DNA of 64,000 nt from Alnus glutinosa (taxonomy: Eukaryota > Streptophyta > Magnoliopsida > Fagales > Betulaceae), in assembly GCF_958979055.1 (NCBI RefSeq), contig NC_084888.1, positions 35,516,304 through 35,580,303 of the forward strand. The letters are read 5' to 3'. A model generated the notes under the pieces. It was not told the origin of the DNA. It did no database searches and saw only the letters and a list, made by a program, of their open reading frames with translations. The translations under genes were made by a program, and so were the position numbers. Every line of letters starts with the position of its first letter. The first letter of the stretch is position 1. Positions 60,589 to 64,000 of the stretch are shown here, piece by piece.

Positions 60589-63500
60589 AACCCATCTAGT
60601 GAATACGGGTTGGGCTTGTATTTTTAATGAGGGCCGGGTTGACTATTGGATATGGTCTGACCCGAATAGATCAGCCCAAATTGTAGTTTAAAAAAAAAAA
60701 AAATTGGATCATTGGGTCATAAGTTTAATATCAAAAACCCAAGTGGCACATCCGAATTTTACTATCCAATAGCCCAATTTCTAGCAGCCCATCCAGAATT
60801 AAAAATAAAAGAAAATTGCTTATGCAGTGTGGGGTTTAGAACTTGGACTCTTTAAAGGGTCTAAGACTACTAAGGCCATTGGGTCATAAGATTTATTTTG
60901 TTTTTATTACAATTTTATTTGTCTTATATTTTCATTATTCAGTATTAAAATTATTGTTTCTTTAATACTTGAACTTAGGAATATAATTTGTTTGATGCCT
61001 AGACCTAAAAATAATTAACAATACCATACATGCTGACGTGTTTACAGTAACATCCAAGAATGCAATGTCTAAAAAAGTTCTGGCTAAGGAAAGTCTTGGG
61101 ATTTAAGTGTGTTCATTGTGACCTCCCTCACTTTCCTGGGAACTCACCTGGTTGCACCTTGGAAGATGCTGTTTACCCCATTTAGGTTTTGGTTTGTTAT
61201 ATTTCTGTAATCATTTGTGGGCATCTATAAAGTTGTTAGATGCTAATGAAGTCGCAATAATTATAATAATTTTGGGAGAGCCACAGCATTCTATTTTTAT
61301 TGATAATTATATCAGGATTACACGTATGAACATCGTAAAGAATTTAGATATTCATAAATTGCAGCGTAATTATTATGATTTTGGGAGAACCACAACATCC
61401 TAATTTTATAACAATTACATAAAGATCATACACATTTGAACTTCATATAGAAAAATTAATATCATGTTGTAATTAATTCATAAATTTAATTGTTTATCCC
61501 CACAGTGACGTTTTTATTTTTATGACTTAATTAGAATAAGATAACAAATTTAATATTAAAAATAAAATTTCTCTTAGGCCCACAGGTACGGAAAATTTTA
61601 TTTATTAATATTTAAATTTATTAGTCTCATTAATAAAGGGTAAATTTTATGCGTGATGCAACTTTTGCCTACATGTAAGTTGAAATTTACTATTTACTAT
61701 TAAATTGGCATTGGCTAATTTAAAATAAAGTTACTTCAAAGCATTAAAGTATTATTTTGTTTGTTTTTTGGTTATTGCAGCTATTCCTATCACTCTACTT
61801 TTAGTAGTTGTATATTCCAATAAGTTGTATGTTCCAATTTTTTATGCTAATAATTTTTCTGATTGAAAAAATGTTTTTATAGTCTCAAAAGTGTTTTTAA
61901 TCCCATTATTGGAATGAAGGATATGATAGGTTAGCTTAATTCCCTAAAGGTTGAGATTATTTAAGTCATTCTTGGTATATTTCATTTTGAATTATCTCTT
62001 CTGATTATGTTATTTTATCTTGTGGTACACATAAGGATAATTGGTTAGTTAAATGAACTTCAAATCATGTGTGTTCAAGAAGATGAGAGAATCCATAAAG
62101 TCTTCACATGGTTACTCATGTTAAGGAAAATATCAATAAAGGCAATCATGCCCAACATTTAAAGCATGAGAATAAGGTGTCAATAAAGTATTTTGGCAAA
62201 TAAGACACTTATTTCCCTTGCAATAATGAAAATTAAGGGCAAATAAAGAAAGATTGCATGAAGTATGAGAAATTACTTAAAATAAAGATAATCGCATATA
62301 TCTAGTATGTTGTGAATCTCTTTTAGTGACTCATTCAAATATGTTGTGGATTGATTATGGTTTAACAATCCACATTGTCAACAAATGCAGAACGCATGTT
62401 TACAATTGAAGGTTATTGGGATTTATAGATTAATTTTAAAATTCAGTTTTTTTTTTTTTTACCTCAATAATGTTTTAAATATTCCAAAATTTTCAAAAAG
62501 AATTTAATTTATATTTTAGCTTGTTAAATAAAATTTCAATTTTTAACTTGAAATTTTTATTTAGGGTGGAATATTAGTTGATGGTTTATTAAAATTTATC
62601 TATACCCCAACTTTGAAGCAATTTTATTATTTGTTTCTGCATATTGATGTTAACGTCAAGTGGAGTCTTGTGAATGAAAAATGCTCTTATTATGGTATTG
62701 GAGATTGAAATATATTTTCATAAAGAAAATAAAAGTCAATAAATAATAATTTATTGATTTTTGTACTTGTGTGAACTGCATAAGGGAAAACATACCAACA
62801 AGACCACTAAATATGCCAAATAGAGCCTTTTGAAATTCTTGAGATGATGCACATTGATAGGTGTTGACCTTTTCATACTCATCGCCTAAATGGTCAGAGA
62901 TATTTTTTTTCTCTTTTAGTAATGACCATATAAGATTTATGTATCTCTATCTTATAAAATAATAAGGCTAAGGTATTGAATGCTTTCAATACTTATAACG
63001 TAGAAGAAGAGAAACAGCGTGAAGATTATAAAATCTGATATAGGCAAAGAGTATTATGGTAAGTACACACAAAAGTGGAATTGATTAGTAATACTAATCT
63101 TCTATTACCCTTATAGAGTAAGCCTTAAAGACTGTTGTGTATATGTTAAATAGGATTCCATCTAAGGTTGTTCTTAAGACACCTTTTTAAAATATAAAAT
63201 AGATGGAAGCCAAGTTTAAATTTACACATAAGGGGTTGCCTTACTAAAGAGGGGATTTATAATCCTTGCCTAAGAAAATTAAATTTAAGGACAACCATCG
63301 GATCTTTTATAAGCTATACAGTAAACTCTAAGGGGTTTTTATGTTTTATTGTCCTTCATATAAACCTAGAGTTGTTGATTGTAAAATTTCTAGAGGATGT
63401 TGAACCTAGTGGGAGTGTTTACCTCAAAAGTTTTACTTAGAGGAAACACGAGAGTTGACTGAGACTCCTTCATATGAAGGATGCTTGATTGAACTTATGG

Positions 63501-63714
63501 AAAATCAAAATGATTACCTTGAGCTACAATCAATTTTAGAATTGTCAACTCAATTTGAATCTATTTAAACTTTGCAAAATGCAGAGAAAGTAGAATTAAG
63601 AAAATCCTATAGAATAAGGAGATCAACAATCTCTAGTAATTATGTTCTATATCTCAAGAGTCTGGTTTTGATGTCGGACCTAAGGATGATCTAAATTGTT
63701 TTCACAAGCCATGA

Positions 63715-63900
63715 GTGGAGAGAATTTCACATTATGATACAGTAGCTCATTTTGATTTAGAGCTCCATCAAATAGATGTGAAAACAACTTTATTGAATTG
63801 GGATCTTAAAGATGAGGTTTACATGACACAACCTAAAGTTTTTATAAATAATAGTCAGAATGCTTGCAAATCAAATAATTCTATTTATGGGTTGTTATAG
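63715..63900 (+). pseudogene. Copia reverse transcriptase fragment
   Basis: Matches the RT segment with the first catalytic aspartate (IDVKTTLLN, usually DVKTAFLNG) and EVYMTQP; stops after SIYGLL, where KQ normally follows. Confidence 0.8.
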
Positions 63901-64000
63901 ATATCTTATCGGTAATATGCTTTTTACAAGGTTATTGCTTCATTATTGAAAATCTTGTTAATTAGTATATATACCTTACGGTCAGTAGGAGTAAAGTAAT

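Larger units (their letters stand above)
59250..64000 (+). mobile_element. Ty1/copia LTR retrotransposon, heavily decayed, 5' part
   Basis: The 5' LTR ends at about 59661 (CTTACA); its start is unresolved (59000-59300). A primer binding site follows. In order and in broken frames: gag zinc-knuckle/protease-like words near 62250-62400 (KKDCMKYE; LWIDYG-TIHIVN, where the protease normally has DSGA), integrase-like words near 62770-63060 (CVNCIREKHTNKTTKYAK; KSDIGKEYYGKYT), and reverse transcriptase at 63715-63900 (HFDLELHQIDVKTTLLNWDL, EVYMTQPKVF, NSIYGL), with weak RT similarity to the window end. The order protease-integrase-RT is that of copia. The 3' half and 3' LTR lie outside. Confidence 0.75.

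Overview
This window is nuclear DNA of a dicot plant, most likely a woody eudicot. The genes have many introns with GT/AG borders. They encode plant-only families (PMT-type methyltransferase, MATH-BTB adaptor, WAK-like kinase). The spacers are AT-rich and full of LINEs, MITEs and microsatellites. The species cannot be told from sequence reading alone; a Fagales-like tree is only a guess.

Layout. 1-3.5 kb: repeat-rich spacer with two non-LTR retroelement 3' ends and a MITE. 3.6-11.5 kb (+): HESO1-type RNA uridylyltransferase, 8 coding exons, first intron filled with nested LINE fragments. 13.0-17.9 kb (-): PMT11-type putative methyltransferase, 9 exons, convergent with HESO1; a long inverted repeat lies between their 3' ends. 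18-21.2 kb: two adjacent Mutator-like non-autonomous elements, each with a perfect 9-bp target duplication. 21.5-28.3 kb (+): BPM-type MATH-BTB protein, 4 exons; intron 2 holds a SINE with a perfect 15-bp target duplication and a LINE RNase H fragment with a tandem duplication. 31.6-31.8 kb (-): one small plant-specific gene. 33.9-35.3 kb: a three-copy tandem repeat next to a hAT-like element that has captured a piece of a geranylgeranyl reductase (CHLP) gene. 37.1-44.5 kb (+): RCC1-repeat protein resembling TCF1, 11 exons, with a cluster of ACGT/G-box motifs upstream. 46.5-49.2 kb (+): WAK-like receptor kinase, 3 exons. 49.5-54.2 kb (+): decayed full-domain LINE. 54.7-58.6 kb (-): eIF3 subunit G, 2 exons. 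59.3-64 kb (+): very decayed Ty1/copia element running off the window.

The seven protein genes do not form a pathway. They are ordinary dispersed plant genes (small-RNA turnover, cell-wall modification, CUL3 ubiquitination, cold/UV-type RCC1 regulation, wall-associated signalling, translation initiation, and one unknown). Exon joins were made by hand from reading-frame continuity and GT/AG borders; all joined coding sequences keep frame and end in one stop codon. I found no convincing new biological system. The most interesting material is transposon biology: gene-fragment capture by a hAT-like element, a possible Pack-MULE, and a translation-factor intron whose 5' splice site is a CT microsatellite.
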